Assembly: GCA_002493945.1 (NCBI GenBank)
Contig: DLAL01000011.1
Coordinates: 1-49,523 of the forward strand
Length of the DNA: 49,523 nt
DNA from: Porphyromonadaceae bacterium UBA7048
Lineage (GTDB): Bacteria > Bacteroidota > Bacteroidia > Bacteroidales > Muribaculaceae
Direction of reading: 5' to 3'
Position numbers and translations under genes: made by a program. The notes below the pieces were generated by a model that worked only from the letters and a program-made list of their open reading frames with translations, was not told the DNA's origin and did not search any database. Positions 42,361 to 49,523 of the stretch are shown here, in pieces (within the stretch, counting starts at the first letter, position 1; each line of letters begins with the position of its first letter).

Positions 42361-45300
42361 TTGCTGTCTCGGTTTTGTTTATAATTGACGGTACGGCGGT
42401 TGCCTTTGGAATTGACGTACGTCCCCGTGAAGGTCCGCTCTGCGGCGGTCTGCTTCGCAGGCTCGAGGGTGAGCGTCACTGCCGGATTGGCCGGAAGATA
42501 CAGCACGGCCGGCGTCTCGGATTTTTCCTTCGACACCATCACCTGCTGCGTCGTGCCCGAGCGGTAGTCTATGGCCATGTCGGCCTCCCACAGACCATCC
42601 TTGTTCTGATAAAGCTTTATGGTACTTGGAGTTCCCTGCACGTCGCCGCTGTATGACCCTTCATACGCCCGGGCTGCCGCCGACACTTCGGTGCCGTCAT
42701 AATTCTTCACCACTCCTACGCAAATGAAGACACCGCCGACGGTCAGCGCAAGCATCAGCAACGCGTTCTTTATCAGCCCGGATATATGCGAATTGGCATG
42801 GAACGTATTCTCATTGATGTCGCGCATCGGATAGTCAGAGTCCTTGCCGGGAAGAAGAATATCACGGCTGATGAACGCGAGGCCGGCACGGTGCCGCACT
42901 TTGATCTCGCTTATCGGGAAATCGGTTGTGCCGAAGCGCTTGCCTATCTTGATAAAGATCTTGCGGCCGAAGAAAATCACCGTAAGGAGCAGGAGCACTA
43001 TGACAAGCCACGGCACAAGCGGGGCGAGGAACTTGAACAGCACCTCCGTGAGCACATATGCCGCGACACCGCCGATGGCCATACCGAAAAGGCCGCCGTC
43101 GACACAGCATATGGCCCCGACGATGCCAAGGATAATGGCGGTGACGTGGCCTATGGATTTCATCGCTTCCTCTATCGGCGTACTTCCCGTGGTGACCGAG
43201 AGATAGGCCATGGCGCCGCAGACGCAGAGCATAGGGATGAAACAGAAAAGGATGGCAAGTATCTGCACGGTGCGTACCTTGGCCCATGCCCGTCTGTTGC
43301 GCGAGAGGGCTCCGTCGATGTCGGCCGCCGGCTGACTGTTGCACCGTTCCACATACGAGCTCTTAGTAAGACGACGGTCGATGAACTCGTACATCTCAAG
43401 CGTGCGGGCGGTATACGACTTGGCCTTATAGTCGGCGTTGGGGTCTTCCTGATAGAAGAGCCCTACCCAGTGGACCAGGAAATTATGCTCCTGTTTGGAG
43501 AAGGTGGAGAGATTCACCTTGTCCAAATCAGAGGGCTTCGTAAACGTATGTCCGTGGAGAGTGACCGGCAGCACACTCCCGTGCCATCCGGCCAAAATCT
43601 TCAGACCGGCCGTTCCGGCGCCGTAGGGACCGGCCTTCTTTTTGTTGTCCGGCGAGTCAAGCTCCATGCAGTAGTTGGCATAGCTTATCTGCTTCTGATA
43701 TTTCTCTTTGGAAATCAGGTATGCCTCAAGAACCGAACCCTTGAATTTCTGCCAGTCGACCAGCTCGACACAACTGCCGGTCTCGGCACGCCGACATTCC
43801 TGAAGGGCCATGAATTCGGCTATCTTTTCGGGGGTTGACAGCTTTGACTTATCGAGCGGCTCATTGTCGAATCCGACCCCGGGCAGGATGGCATAGTGCA
43901 CCAGCGCATCGCGGTTCACGTTCGTGCCATACTTTGAAAGCATGGTTTTGGCGCGGCCGCACATCACCGGGTCGACATTCTCAAGCCACTTCAGGAAGTC
44001 ACACCTTGACTGATAATAGAAATGGCAGCTGTCGGCCGACCTGAACGCCTCCAGATACTCTGCGAGAGTCCGCACATTCTTGCATACACCTCCGTTATTT
44101 TTGACAGGCACAGGATAGGGAAGTGTCTTGTCAAGCCTGAACGCCAGCTCGAAAATCAGCGATGCATTCCTCGCCGCACCCTTGGCTGCAAGATGCTTGA
44201 TATCGTTGCCGAGACCGACAGCGCGGCAATATGCCCATATCTTTTGCTCATAGTTGCCTATGGCATCCTTATAGAAGGGAGCGTTATTGTAGAGTTCCAA
44301 TGCAAGCTGCTCCTGTGTCGAGATGGCCTTACCCTTCACACCGTAAAACGGCATTTGGGGCATCAGTTCAAGACATGCCGCATATAATCCGGTATCGGTG
44401 TCCGACGGATACTCCATCTCGGTGATCTCACGCATCCGCATTGCCATTTCGGGGCGTCCGGCTTCCTTAAGCCAGTCGGCTATCATGTTCCCGTACAGAT
44501 ATTTCTTGGCAAGCTTCTGATTATCCCACATCATTGCGCCAAGTTCCTCGTGATTGTGAGCTATCAGATTCTTTTCACCGCTGAAAACAATTCTGTATTC
44601 GGCGTCCACATTATCGGCGGCTGTGTCGTGGTAGATTATCTCACCGGCTGCCCAACGCCTGATGTCCTCGAAACCAGCGCGTTTTTCGGGATTGTTGCGC
44701 GTCAGAGCCTTGATAAGCGAAAGCATATGCTCGCTCATCTCCTTGCGGCCTGGGTAAGGCAATTCCTCGTCGAGTTTCTGACTGACCAGCTGCTGCTCGT
44801 CGGCGATGAACAGACCCTCACCTCGCCATAGAGCCAGCAGCGACATGCCAAGCGAGTAAAAATCCACCCTGGGGTCGACATAACTCACTTGTCCCGGGAT
44901 TTTGATATATAGTTCCGGGGCCGTATATATTTTGGTTCGCCCGTCGTCGCTGACAGCCCTGCCGTTCTTGTCGAGAATCTTGGCAAATCCCCAGTCGGTA
45001 AGCACGAATCTCGTCCGCGCCTCGTCGGTAAACATGAAATTGGCAGGCTTGACATCACGATGGACTATGCCTTTTCTATGCAGAAAGTCTATGGCTGCCG
45101 TCATCTTCAGGGCAATCTCTTTCAGCTGCCCCTCGTTGCCTTCGAGCTGTACTGTGGCGAGCGAGCCGCCAGGGCAAAGCTGCATCACCTCATAATCGAA
45201 GTCGACGCCCTGCTGATCGTCGTGCCATGTACCGTGGTCGTATATGTCAACAAGCAGTCCGCTGCCACGCAGCTTCATGATTCTGTCGAGTACGGCATGG

Positions 45301-45647
45301 TCGGGACGGATGCCATACCTGTACATTTTCAGAGCATAGCGCTTCCCGTCGGCCTCGACCTCGAAAATCTTGGCTTCGCCCGACTCCTCGCTGATGACGC
45401 GCACATTGCGGTACATAACTTTGTTTAGCACGAAAACCGAATATACAGGCACATCGCAGCGCCGTGGAGCCCCTTGCGCTGCGCCGGGAGTTCCTGTATC
45501 ACTTTTCTGCGGTCCGCCCTGCCCCCATCCTGGTCGTGCAGATTTGGCTGTGTCGCTTTTTTGAGGAGGAGAGTTGCCCCAGTCAGGATGATTAACCGAT
45601 GCGGTGTCGCTCTTCTGCGGAGGAGCGCCCCAGTTTTTATTACTCAT
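42357..45647 (-). CDS. Membrane Ser/Thr protein kinase with QKSDT-repeat tail
   Basis: A 1096-residue protein. Residues 1-60 are a low-complexity tail with three QKSDT motifs at 11-15, 29-33 and 47-51. The kinase domain (about 68-330) has the Lys107 of ALK, HRDVKPAN (196-203) with catalytic Asp198, DWG in place of DFG (Asp218), TAPE (242-245) and DFYSLG (262-267). The glycine-rich loop is poorly formed. Residues 330-785 are a helical region I do not recognise. Four or so membrane helices lie at 790-905, one more near 960-980, and the last 116 residues form a small beta-rich domain that would sit in the periplasm if the topology holds. I start at ATG 45647; the TTG five codons earlier overlaps the preceding stop and looks worse. 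It begins 7 bases after the zinc-ribbon gene and overlaps the AAA gene by four bases. Confidence 0.9.
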   Translation of the reverse strand: MSNKNWGAPPQKSDTASVNHPDWGNSPPQKSDTAKSARPGWGQGGPQKSDTGTPGAAQGAPRRCDVPVYSVFVLNKVMYRNVRVISEESGEAKIFEVEADGKRYALKMYRYGIRPDHAVLDRIMKLRGSGLLVDIYDHGTWHDDQQGVDFDYEVMQLCPGGSLATVQLEGNEGQLKEIALKMTAAIDFLHRKGIVHRDVKPANFMFTDEARTRFVLTDWGFAKILDKNGRAVSDDGRTKIYTAPELYIKIPGQVSYVDPRVDFYSLGMSLLALWRGEGLFIADEQQLVSQKLDEELPYPGRKEMSEHMLSLIKALTRNNPEKRAGFEDIRRWAAGEIIYHDTAADNVDAEYRIVFSGEKNLIAHNHEELGAMMWDNQKLAKKYLYGNMIADWLKEAGRPEMAMRMREITEMEYPSDTDTGLYAACLELMPQMPFYGVKGKAISTQEQLALELYNNAPFYKDAIGNYEQKIWAYCRAVGLGNDIKHLAAKGAARNASLIFELAFRLDKTLPYPVPVKNNGGVCKNVRTLAEYLEAFRSADSCHFYYQSRCDFLKWLENVDPVMCGRAKTMLSKYGTNVNRDALVHYAILPGVGFDNEPLDKSKLSTPEKIAEFMALQECRRAETGSCVELVDWQKFKGSVLEAYLISKEKYQKQISYANYCMELDSPDNKKKAGPYGAGTAGLKILAGWHGSVLPVTLHGHTFTKPSDLDKVNLSTFSKQEHNFLVHWVGLFYQEDPNADYKAKSYTARTLEMYEFIDRRLTKSSYVERCNSQPAADIDGALSRNRRAWAKVRTVQILAILFCFIPMLCVCGAMAYLSVTTGSTPIEEAMKSIGHVTAIILGIVGAICCVDGGLFGMAIGGVAAYVLTEVLFKFLAPLVPWLVIVLLLLTVIFFGRKIFIKIGKRFGTTDFPISEIKVRHRAGLAFISRDILLPGKDSDYPMRDINENTFHANSHISGLIKNALLMLALTVGGVFICVGVVKNYDGTEVSAAARAYEGSYSGDVQGTPSTIKLYQNKDGLWEADMAIDYRSGTTQQVMVSKEKSETPAVLYLPANPAVTLTLEPAKQTAAERTFTGTYVNSKGNRRTVNYKQNRDSK

Positions 45648-45654
45648 ATAAATA

Positions 45655-46485
45655 TCAATCAATTATGGATTGTCTGGTCTCCACTTCCTTCTCGAAGAAT
45701 ATCCACTTGCCGCCAAGCTGAGGCTCGGCGCATTCGTTAGGACAGTTGTGATAGCAGCCGCAGTAGTTGCACACCCAGCCCTGCTTTACTAATTCTATCC
45801 GGGTGGTGGTAATGATGCGTGCGCTGAAGAAATCGCGCTGCTCCTCGGGAGTGGCAGCCGAGTCGGGCAACATGGCATCCATGTGCATCTGAAGTTCTGC
45901 CATCCTGGCTTTGTAGAGCTTCATGGCGTCCTCAGCCTTCTGTATCTGGAATTGTTTTCGCTCGCGCGTACGGGCTGCGGTGTCCGGTTCATCGGCAGGA
46001 GCCGACGGTGCCGGAGGATTGGCGATTCCGGCAAAGAGGTCGCGATAGGCATTGAGTATCTGCCTGTCGTCGTCACTGAGCGTCACACTCCGGTCCGGCG
46101 CATCGTTGTATTGATTTGCTGTCTCGGCTTCGCTGATTATCTTTTCCAGTTCTGCCATCTCCCTGACGAGCTGCTCGGCACGTTGAAAATGCGGATCGAA
46201 TTTAGCATCCGTCAATGCTTTCTGCGCCTGCTCGTTGAGTGGCGCGAAACAGTTCTTGCAGAAGCTGCGAAAGTTAAGTGTTCCGCAGTGCGGGCATATT
46301 ATACCTTCGCGACTATTGCCGCACTCGGTGCAGAAGCGCATGCCTGGCTCTACAGCAGCGCCGCAGAATGTGCACCGGTCCTTGTATCTGTCCTTTATAT
46401 CGGCAGGACGATAGCGGCGGTAGCTCGGCGCCTCCTGCTGTTTCTGTTTTTCCTGGTATTTGGATTTTTCTCTATGCAGTTCCAT
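45655..46485 (-). CDS. Zinc-ribbon protein with coiled-coil middle, unknown
   Basis: A 276-residue soluble protein. The N terminus is very basic and Gln-rich. Four CxxC knuckles then follow at C38/C41, C52/C55, C64/C67 and C76/C79, the same kind of double zinc ribbon as in the FHA protein. Residues about 95-235 are helical with heptad-like stretches (AEQLVREMAELEKIISEAE, IQKAEDAMKLYKARMAELQMHMDAM). A second Cys-rich knot (C239, C242, C244, C248, C252) sits near the end. No enzyme motif is seen. Its position directly before the kinase and its zinc ribbons suggest a scaffold or adaptor of the same complex. Confidence 0.75.
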   Translation of the reverse strand: MELHREKSKYQEKQKQQEAPSYRRYRPADIKDRYKDRCTFCGAAVEPGMRFCTECGNSREGIICPHCGTLNFRSFCKNCFAPLNEQAQKALTDAKFDPHFQRAEQLVREMAELEKIISEAETANQYNDAPDRSVTLSDDDRQILNAYRDLFAGIANPPAPSAPADEPDTAARTRERKQFQIQKAEDAMKLYKARMAELQMHMDAMLPDSAATPEEQRDFFSARIITTTRIELVKQGWVCNYCGCYHNCPNECAEPQLGGKWIFFEKEVETRQSIID

Positions 46486-46499
46486 AGTGGTAGTCAGTA

Positions 46500-47066
46500 T
46501 CAGTCAAACATTACTCCGGGGTTCATACAGGCAGGAGAATTCCATTCGATATCTCTCTCTGCAAGCGCTTTCTTCTTCGCCGACCAATATGCAAAGCAGA
46601 AGCCCATGCCGCGCGGCATGCCCTGCAATTCATTCGCTATCTGACGCTCCACCTCGGGAACAACGCGCTCATACTCTTCGCTCCGCTCAACGGGGTCGAA
46701 CTTCAGATGCTTCCTGTGATGCTTGCAGAAATCCTCCATAGCAATGGACGGGTCGATATAGTCGCGCAGCATACGTAGCTCTTTATCGTTTGCTGCGTCG
46801 CCGCGGTTCAGCCTTGCAATTTCTTCGCGTACAGCTATGCAGAGGCGGGCGCACTCCGTCTCTGTCATCTGCTCGAGCATCTGGCTGAGAATACCGGCTT
46901 TGTCGGCAGGCGTCTCGTATTCGCCAGGATAAGAGTCGGGTAAGGATTGCATCAGCCCGAAGGCTTCGCGACATAGCTCTATGTTTTTCCAACTATCCCC
47001 CATCGAGTTATAGTTCTTCACCATCTCACGGAAGATGTTTCCCAGTTTCTTTATTGTTTTATCCAT
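46500..47066 (-). CDS. Unknown soluble protein in the island operon
   Basis: I do not recognise this 188-residue protein. It is helical and charged, with no signal peptide or membrane helix. Visible patches are WKNIELCREAFGLMQSLPDSYPGEY, ECARLCIAVREEIARLNRG and the C-terminal CKHHRKHLKFDPVERSEEYERVV. The C-H-H group near 114-116 could bind a metal but is not paired with other clear ligands. It lies between a membrane AraC gene (12 bases) and the zinc-ribbon gene (14 bases), so it is probably made together with them. Confidence 0.65.
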   Translation of the reverse strand: MDKTIKKLGNIFREMVKNYNSMGDSWKNIELCREAFGLMQSLPDSYPGEYETPADKAGILSQMLEQMTETECARLCIAVREEIARLNRGDAANDKELRMLRDYIDPSIAMEDFCKHHRKHLKFDPVERSEEYERVVPEVERQIANELQGMPRGMGFCFAYWSAKKKALAERDIEWNSPACMNPGVMFD

Positions 47067-47078
47067 ATAAATCTGTTG

Positions 47079-48128
47079 TCAGGCATTATCATATTTTCCA
47101 GGCTTATCACGGTATTCATTCGGGGTGCAGCCCTTGAGATTCTTGAAAATCCGGTAGAAGGACGACTTGGAGTTAAAACCGCTTTCCTGAGCTATGGCTT
47201 CGAGCGGCATGTCAGAGGTGGTCAGCAACTCGCAGGCATGTTTTATGCGGAGCTGATTCACATAACTGAAGAATGTTGACTGCCTGTTCCGGTTGAACCA
47301 GTTGCTGACATACGTTCGGTTGCTTCCTATCTGCCGGGCGACATCGGATATCTTCAGTGTGGGCACGAGATATGCCCGCTCTACCAGCATCAGCTGCTCA
47401 ATGCGGGCGCCTATTCCGTCAGTTTCCACATTGACTTCTTCCACCGGTTCATCACTCGGCACTTCTGCGACAAACAGCTCGGAGATGACGGATTCGTGGC
47501 GATAGATGAATGACAAGATGAACATCCAGATTATCATTGTTCCTATCATGTACACGTATTCAAGATAGAAATTGACCATCAGACTGTCGACTACCCACAG
47601 TGTCAGGATAATAAAGAACGAACCTAAAATTGTGCGCAGCCAGTTGAGATTTATGTTTTCGTCGTAGGAGAACCGTTCGCGAAGCATTTTGTGATACTTG
47701 GGAATCGTCATCAGCGTCCAGACGGCATAGTACAGACCATAAATCGCCGACAAGCATACAAGGATGTCATAGAAAATCTCCATACGGGTGATCCAGAGCA
47801 GAACAGGCAGCAGGACAAACGGAGCCTCATGAAGCGCCATAGTCTTATAAGAGAGATGTCCGGGGCGGCATAGTTCAATCAGGATAAAAGCATAGAACGG
47901 CTCGGCGACCATGTCCATGGAGGTCATCAGAATCCAGTTCCAGTCATTGCCGCTGATTTCTTTATTGAGAAAGAAAAGGTCTTTGACAAGCGAGACGCTT
48001 ACAATCAGCATCAGCACCATCACAAGTCTCGAAAGCATGTCGGTGCCACGACACCAGAAGAACCATGCCATCATGGCATAGAACATCGTGCACAGCCCGT
48101 AGGTATAAAAGAGTATTTCTCTCTCCAT
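47079..48128 (-). CDS. Membrane-bound AraC-type transcription regulator
   Basis: A 349-residue protein with about six hydrophobic helices in residues 5-210 (FYTYGLCTMFYAMMAWFFW, LVMVLMLIVSVSLVKDLFF, FVLLPVLLWITRMEIFYDILV, TILGSFFIILTLWVVDSLM, YMIGTMIIWMFILSFIY). The C-terminal 115 residues are an AraC helix-turn-helix domain: LKISDVARQIGSNRTYVSNWFNR is the first HTH, and PLEAIAQESGFNSKSSFYRIFKNLKGCTPNEYR is the second with the family signature. Membrane AraC regulators are known in Bacteroidetes, but most are fused to TPR or periplasmic sensor domains; this polytopic form may sense a membrane signal. It stands second in the operon and is a good candidate for its regulator. Confidence 0.85.
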   Translation of the reverse strand: MEREILFYTYGLCTMFYAMMAWFFWCRGTDMLSRLVMVLMLIVSVSLVKDLFFLNKEISGNDWNWILMTSMDMVAEPFYAFILIELCRPGHLSYKTMALHEAPFVLLPVLLWITRMEIFYDILVCLSAIYGLYYAVWTLMTIPKYHKMLRERFSYDENINLNWLRTILGSFFIILTLWVVDSLMVNFYLEYVYMIGTMIIWMFILSFIYRHESVISELFVAEVPSDEPVEEVNVETDGIGARIEQLMLVERAYLVPTLKISDVARQIGSNRTYVSNWFNRNRQSTFFSYVNQLRIKHACELLTTSDMPLEAIAQESGFNSKSSFYRIFKNLKGCTPNEYRDKPGKYDNA

Positions 48129-48148
48129 TGTGGTTTATTCAGAGTATT

Positions 48149-49282
48149 TTATTCCAGAATTCTGTCTAAAGGCGTCACCACGAAATCATCGGTTATCTCC
48201 ATCCTATGCTCGGAGAAATATGCATAGTTCATCTTATACCACTGACCGCCAATCTTACCATAATACTCGTCCTCGCCGCAGAGCAACAGCACAAGACCAA
48301 TAAAAGTAAGCACCGCGACTGCCATCCCGACGAGACAGTAGAGCGCAAGTATGGCGGCTGTAGTCACGATATAAAACGGTGCCCCCACAAGGGCTGACAG
48401 GGCATCCAGATTGATTAAGCTCCGGATAAGCATGGCTACAACCGGAAGACAGAGAATAAGTCCGGCTATAATATTTGCCAAAGGAGGATATTTGAAATCG
48501 AAATAATATCCTACCACCCATATAATGAAATAGAGCACGCCGAACAACGGGATTTTTGCCCACCATCCGGCTTTATAGTCATAGTCTCTGTCGGATTGTA
48601 TAACAAACAGGATATAGCTCGTCATCTTCATCTGACCGAAAAGACCGAACGCTATTAGAAATACATACAGCCATGCCTTAGGCCTCCATACATTGTTGAT
48701 GTCGCAAAAGCCAAGAGGATCAGGACTGCCAAAAACATACATTATTTCCAATAACCCAAGAGCCATTGTGCCCAGATAATACAGCCAGAACCATAAGTTT
48801 CCAAACCGAATGTTACCCCTGAGAAGCAAGAAGGAGACATAGAGGACGATGAAAAGCCACACTGCAATATTGAAGCATCTGTCCGGAGGCAACAAGGTTC
48901 TGTCTTTCAGAAAATTAAAATCCGGGAGTGCCTCCATAATGCGGTCTGTGGAGAAATAATACCCCAAAGTGCCCCATTTGCCATGAGTCTCGTCGAGATT
49001 GACCCACGCAGGTAATGTGGCAGCGACATCTTCACTGAATGCAAGCGAATTGAGTTGTGCGTAGCAAGTATCACCCTTGAATACCACCTTTGCCCAGAAT
49101 CCGTCGCGCCCGGCATATTCAAGCCGGGCTGTCTTGCCGAGTCTGTGCGTGATTTTAGTGTGATTGCCGGGTTTAGCCCTCAGACACAGTTCTTCATCGG
49201 CAACGGTGCAGTAGTCCTTGGCACTGCAATGAGCCAGCGAAAGCACTGCTATTACAAGTAGTGTGATAATGCGCTTGCACAT
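48149..49282 (-). CDS. Exported SH3-like domain with multi-helix membrane region
   Basis: A 377-residue protein. Residues 1-21 are a signal peptide (ITLLVIAVLSLAHCSA). Residues 25-80 look like a bacterial SH3 domain (YCTVADEELCLRAKPG, the L-R-A/E-x-P-G pattern, then DGFWAKVVFKGDTCYA), which would be periplasmic and could bind peptidoglycan or peptides. A linker and about six or seven membrane helices follow (for example FNIAVWLFIVLYVSFLLL, WLYVFLIAFGLFGQ, IPLFGVLYFIIWVVGYYF and the run ending VAVLTFIGLVLLL). A soluble tail of about 40 residues ends it. It is first in the visible leftward run, 20 bases ahead of the AraC gene, so it could be the signal-input partner. I know no family name for the whole protein. 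Confidence 0.7.
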   Translation of the reverse strand: MCKRIITLLVIAVLSLAHCSAKDYCTVADEELCLRAKPGNHTKITHRLGKTARLEYAGRDGFWAKVVFKGDTCYAQLNSLAFSEDVAATLPAWVNLDETHGKWGTLGYYFSTDRIMEALPDFNFLKDRTLLPPDRCFNIAVWLFIVLYVSFLLLRGNIRFGNLWFWLYYLGTMALGLLEIMYVFGSPDPLGFCDINNVWRPKAWLYVFLIAFGLFGQMKMTSYILFVIQSDRDYDYKAGWWAKIPLFGVLYFIIWVVGYYFDFKYPPLANIIAGLILCLPVVAMLIRSLINLDALSALVGAPFYIVTTAAILALYCLVGMAVAVLTFIGLVLLLCGEDEYYGKIGGQWYKMNYAYFSEHRMEITDDFVVTPLDRILE

Positions 49283-49523
49283 AATGTTATTTGTCGAGGT
49301 TGCGGTATTAAGTTTAAGGTTACTTGAAACGACGGTTTGGCTCTATTATGAAATCTGTAATAGGTCCACGCGTTCCGTACTGGTTACAAAATTACTTAAA
49401 TTGCTTGAATCATTGCTACCTGGCCAAATAAAAGTAGTCTCACATCGTCTATTGCGAGTGTCAAAACAACAATTTACCTGTTGGTTGAATTAGATTAGCG
49501 AATATTTTATATGCCCAATCGGA
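49283..49523. other. AT-richer non-coding end of the window
   Basis: No gene is supported here. It must hold the promoter of the leftward operon if that starts at 49282, but I find no full TAnnTTTG box; the closest is TAACCTTAA on the minus strand just upstream of the start. A 47-codon open stretch on the minus strand (49349-49489) lacks a start codon and may be decayed or random. Confidence 0.4.

Noticed and set aside
37812..45647. Type VI secretion control module (PpkA-Fha-PppA)
   Set aside because: The kinase, FHA and PP2C fit, but no Tss, Hcp, VgrG or TssM-like gene is present, and the CbbX-type four-module AAA is not ClpV.
37812..45647. TerY-P triad (vWA, kinase, PP2C)
   Set aside because: No vWA or TerD domain is found in any island protein.
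49349..49489. Truncated minus-strand gene at the right end
   Set aside because: It is an open stretch of 47 codons bounded by stops, without start codon or recognisable sequence.
33864..49523. Integrase or right attachment site for an integrated island
   Set aside because: No recombinase gene and no repeat of the tRNA 3' end is seen in the window; the far end lies outside.

Overview
The window looks like a piece of a Bacteroidales chromosome, possibly from the gut family Muribaculaceae (the family is inference from GC-rich, C/G-ending codon use and gene order). The supporting evidence is in the sequence. Promoters repeatedly fit the Bacteroidetes pattern TTTG-N20-TAnnTTTG. Bacteroidales-type families occur (DUF4301, DUF4270, DUF4492 next to cydAB, DUF5063), as do a bamD-omega pair and a long secreted protein with a type IX-like C-terminal tail. 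Start codons generally lack strong Shine-Dalgarno sequences.

Region 1 (1-876) is non-coding. Two very good tandem promoters point leftward out of the window and look like the P1/P2 promoters of an rRNA operon whose genes lie beyond base 1. Next to them is a duplicated hairpin element.

Region 2 (877-33863) is a normal housekeeping block. It holds bamD and the RNA polymerase omega subunit; a large secreted protein; an AspT/YidE-type transporter; an OmpA-family porin; a SemiSWEET; topA, an RluA-type pseudouridine synthase, an LptF/G permease, ribBA and an unknown gene in one tight operon; gapA; engB; a YitT protein; DUF4492-cydA-cydB with a YigZ and a HAD protein; an AAA/DUF4143 ATPase with a well-formed promoter and three 33-bp-spaced repeats; DUF4301-gmk-nadD-DUF5063-M18 peptidase; a Nudix hydrolase; a stand-alone GT5 domain with a DUF4270 lipoprotein; and tRNA-Thr(CGT).

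Region 3 (33864-49523) starts right after the tRNA and its terminator and looks like an accessory island, with less uniformly GC-rich codons and many unrecognised genes. Thirteen genes all read leftward with overlaps or short gaps. Its core is four genes joined by 4-base overlaps or a 7-base gap: a membrane Ser/Thr kinase with three identical QKSDT motifs in its N-terminal tail, a protein with four tandem CbbX-type AAA modules and a zinc ribbon, a zinc-ribbon FHA protein, and a PP2C phosphatase. Upstream lie another zinc-ribbon protein, an unknown protein, a membrane-bound AraC-type regulator and an SH3/multi-TM protein. Downstream lie a membrane-anchored GNAT, two paralogues of an unknown family, a YwqG-like (DUF1963) protein and a Sel1-repeat protein. 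My working model is that the membrane kinase and the phosphatase set a phosphothreonine state read by the FHA protein, which controls the AAA remodelling machine. The substrate and purpose are unknown. I did not recognise this combination as a named system, and it is the main candidate for something undescribed.
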